Source of the DNA: Bog-375 sp049587755
Lineage (GTDB): Bacteria; Acidobacteriota; Terriglobia; Bryobacterales; Bryobacteraceae
Length of the DNA stretch: 64,000 bases
NCBI GenBank assembly: GCA_049587755.1
Contig: JBAVEN010000026.1
Coordinates: 11,344-75,343, forward strand
Direction of reading: 5' to 3'
Of the stretch, positions 62,358-64,000 are shown in pieces. How positions within the stretch are numbered: position 1 is the first letter of the stretch; each line of letters begins with the position of its first letter. The notes under the pieces were generated by a model that was not told where the DNA came from, did not search any database, and saw only the letters and a list, made by a program, of their open reading frames with translations. Made by a program: the position numbers and the translations under genes.

Positions 62358-62443
62358 CGTGGGACAACTTGTCCCACGAAAAAAACGCAAGTGCTTGAAT
62401 CCATTCGACCGGAGGCCCCGTTCGTGGGACAACTTTGTCCCAC
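62358..62443. repeat. Two GTGGGACAA palindromes
   Basis: CGTGGGACAA-C-TTGTCCCACG at 62358-62378 is a perfect 10-base palindrome; a second copy, with one extra T and one changed end base, lies at 62423-62443, 65 bases away. They are in the 287-base space between convergent GH27 and kbl. The A-run after the first copy is on the wrong side to make it a plus-strand terminator. Confidence 0.6.
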
Positions 62444-62478
62444 CAAGCCACGCTGAATCGCGTCCGGGTGGGGCAGCC

Positions 62479-63660
62479 CTACAGAATCTCCAGTCGCTTG
62501 CCGACCTTCTCGAAAACCTCCAGCGCCCGGTCCAAGTCCGCTCTGGTGTGAGTGGAGGCTACGATCGTTCTCACGCGCGCTTTGTCCTTGGCGACCGTGG
62601 GAAAACCGATCCCGGTGGCCAGCACGCCTTCTTCGAACAACTCGCGCGAGAAGCGGTGCGCCAGCGCCGCTTCACCGACGATCACCGGCGTGATGGGCGT
62701 CTCGCTGATCCCGGTGTTGAAGCCCGCCGACGCCAAGCCCTGCTTGAAGTAGCGGGCATTGTCCCAAAGTGCTTCGATGCGCTCCGGTTCCTGGTCCAGC
62801 ACGTCGAACGCTGCCAGGCAGGCGGCGGCGACCGCCGGCGGATGCGAGGTCGAAAACAGGAACGGCCGCGCGCGGTGATACAGGAATTCGATCAGCTCGC
62901 GGCTGCCGCAGACGTACCCGCCGAGCACGCCAATGGCTTTCGAAAGCGTTCCAACCTGAATGTCCACCCGGCCGTGCAATCCGAAATGATCGACGGTGCC
63001 GCGGCCGTTGCGTCCCAGCACGCCGGAGGCGTGTGCGTCGTCCACCATCATGATGGCGCCGTGCTTTTCGGCAGCCGCCACCAGGCCGGGCAGCGGGCCG
63101 ATGTCGCCATCCATCGAGAAAACACCGTCGGAAATGAGCAGCTTCTTCCCGCCGGCGCCGTCAAGCGATGCCAGAATGCTCTCCGCCGCGGCAACGTCCT
63201 TGTGCGGAAACACGTGAATCTTGGCCCGCGAAAGACGGCAGCCATCGATGATGCTGGCATGGTTCAGCTCATCGGAAATGATGTGATCGTCCGGCCCCAG
63301 AATCGCGGACACCGTGCCCGCGTTGGCGGCGAATCCGGATTGAAAGACCACGCACGCTTCGACGTTCTTGAATCGGGCGATGCGCTTTTCGAGCGCCATG
63401 TGCAGCGACATGGTGCCGGAAATCGTCCGCACCGCTCCCGAACCGGCGCCGTACTGCTTCACCGCCGCGATCGCCGCCTCCAGCAGTTTGGGATGCGTCG
63501 TCAGACCGAGATAATTGTTCGACGCCAGGTTGATGACGTCTTTGCCGTCGAAGCGGGATTCCGCTGCGCTGGCCGATTCGAGAACGCGCAGGCGCTGGTA
63601 AGTGCCTTCGCTCTTCCACTGTTCCAGTTGGTCGTGCAGGTATGAAAGTGGCGTGCTCAT
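62479..63660 (-). CDS. kbl: Glycine C-acetyltransferase (2-amino-3-ketobutyrate CoA ligase)
   Basis: A 393-residue alpha-oxoamine synthase: INLASNNYLGLTTHPKLLEAAIAAVKQYGAGSGAVRTISGTMSLH at the start, DELNHASIIDGCRLSRAKIH, MMVDDAHASGVLG and the PLP lysine in GTLSKAIGVLGGY. The pattern fits Kbl better than BioF, but the families are close. It splits 2-amino-3-ketobutyrate to glycine and acetyl-CoA in threonine breakdown. tdh is not adjacent. ATG 63660 chosen, one codon after a GTG. Confidence 0.88.
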   Translation of the reverse strand: MSTPLSYLHDQLEQWKSEGTYQRLRVLESASAAESRFDGKDVINLASNNYLGLTTHPKLLEAAIAAVKQYGAGSGAVRTISGTMSLHMALEKRIARFKNVEACVVFQSGFAANAGTVSAILGPDDHIISDELNHASIIDGCRLSRAKIHVFPHKDVAAAESILASLDGAGGKKLLISDGVFSMDGDIGPLPGLVAAAEKHGAIMMVDDAHASGVLGRNGRGTVDHFGLHGRVDIQVGTLSKAIGVLGGYVCGSRELIEFLYHRARPFLFSTSHPPAVAAACLAAFDVLDQEPERIEALWDNARYFKQGLASAGFNTGISETPITPVIVGEAALAHRFSRELFEEGVLATGIGFPTVAKDKARVRTIVASTHTRADLDRALEVFEKVGKRLEIL

Positions 63661-63751
63661 CACCAGACAAGTGTATCGCCTGGAATCGCCGCACGGCTTG
63701 GAGCCGCCGCCCGCCCCATGCTACGATTGAACTGTTGCGCGTGACACAAGC

Positions 63752-63828
<77 letters not shown>

Positions 63829-63918
63829 TTTTTTTTCAATCACTTACAAACCGAGGGTTGAAGCGAATTCCGCCGGCTCTACGCCAAAAACGGGGGCAGA
63901 CCCCAATCCCAAACCTTT

Positions 63919-64000
63919 CTAAGAACATAACACCTTCACCCGGAGTCTATAGTTTTCGAAGTTGCGGAAGCCATACGCTTGACGGTTGATGAGTTCCATC
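63919..64000 (-). CDS. ISL3-family transposase, C-terminal end (cut by window edge)
   Basis: The last 26 codons, MELINRQAYGFRNFENYRLRVKVLCS, match the highly conserved end of ISL3 (IS204/IS1165-type) transposases: NRQAYGFRNFENYRLRV. The rest lies beyond base 64000. A GGGGGCAGACCCC-containing stretch about 20 bases past the stop may belong to the element's end. It lies about 90 bases from tRNA-Asp. Confidence 0.75.
   Translation of the reverse strand, partial: MELINRQAYGFRNFENYRLRVKVLCS

Noticed and set aside
62358..62386. Palindrome plus A-run as intrinsic terminator of the GH27 gene
   Set aside because: In the direction of GH27 transcription the hairpin is followed by A, not T; on the other strand the T-run precedes the hairpin.

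Overview
This is a GC-rich bacterial chromosome segment that most resembles Acidobacteriota of the Solibacter/Bryobacter group. The evidence is a very large secreted NHL-repeat protein ending in the C-terminal domain typical of Solibacter proteins, PadR regulators paired with Acidobacterial-type duplicated MacB/FtsX permeases and HAAS-domain membrane proteins, many Tat- and Sec-exported carbohydrate enzymes, and dispersed short palindromic repeats between genes. It is ordinary chromosome, with three tRNA genes and housekeeping genes (rpoN, gatB, rph, ispDF, tatAC, purE, icd, ilvE), not a phage or plasmid. The only recognisable mobile element is the 3' end of an ISL3-type transposase at the right edge.

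Layout. 0-7 kb: an open reading frame cut by the left edge, then a tight six-gene operon (ABC ATPase, FtsX-type permease, LolA-like periplasmic protein, outer-membrane beta-barrel, LytS-type sensor kinase, LytTR regulator) that looks like a trans-envelope lipid or lipoprotein handling system with its own two-component control. 7-14 kb: a small molybdopterin-fold protein, a zinc-ribbon/DUF2752 membrane pair, rpoN and the giant NHL protein. 13.8-14.3 kb: a promoter, a SAM-II-type riboswitch aptamer, an intrinsic terminator and one small gene of unknown function; this is the most unusual regulatory unit in the window. 14-24 kb: bcp, gatB, a PadR/HAAS pair, rph-rdgB, small unknown genes, and a PIN/TRAM protein with ispD-ispF. 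24-30 kb: an OmpH-like protein, an isoprenylcysteine-methyltransferase-like membrane protein, a GH20 hexosaminidase, ugd and tRNA-Ala. 30-36 kb: icd, purE, tatA, tatC on the minus strand, a DinB-like secreted protein, a Tat-exported TIM-barrel sugar isomerase and tRNA-Leu.

36-42 kb is a surface-glycosylation island: two ArnT-like membrane glycosyltransferases arranged as mirror images around a GT9 enzyme carrying an internal tandem duplication and a GT2 dolichol-phosphate-mannose-synthase-like enzyme. 42-51 kb holds a Tat-exported aminotransferase, ilvE and a five-gene nucleoside salvage operon (pyrimidine phosphorylase, NupC transporter, purine nucleoside phosphorylase, cytidine deaminase, exported amidohydrolase). 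51-57 kb holds a PadR repressor with a perfect inverted repeat spanning its promoter and start codon, followed by two large ABC permeases. 57-62 kb is a glycan-degradation cluster (a GH94-like enzyme with an apparent frameshift in its Tat signal region, an SDR dehydrogenase, a GH27 alpha-galactosidase). The window ends with kbl, tRNA-Asp and the transposase remnant.

Product names come from motif and family recognition by eye; no database search was made. Start codons were moved downstream where a ribosome-binding site, a signal peptide or an overlap with a neighbour favoured it.
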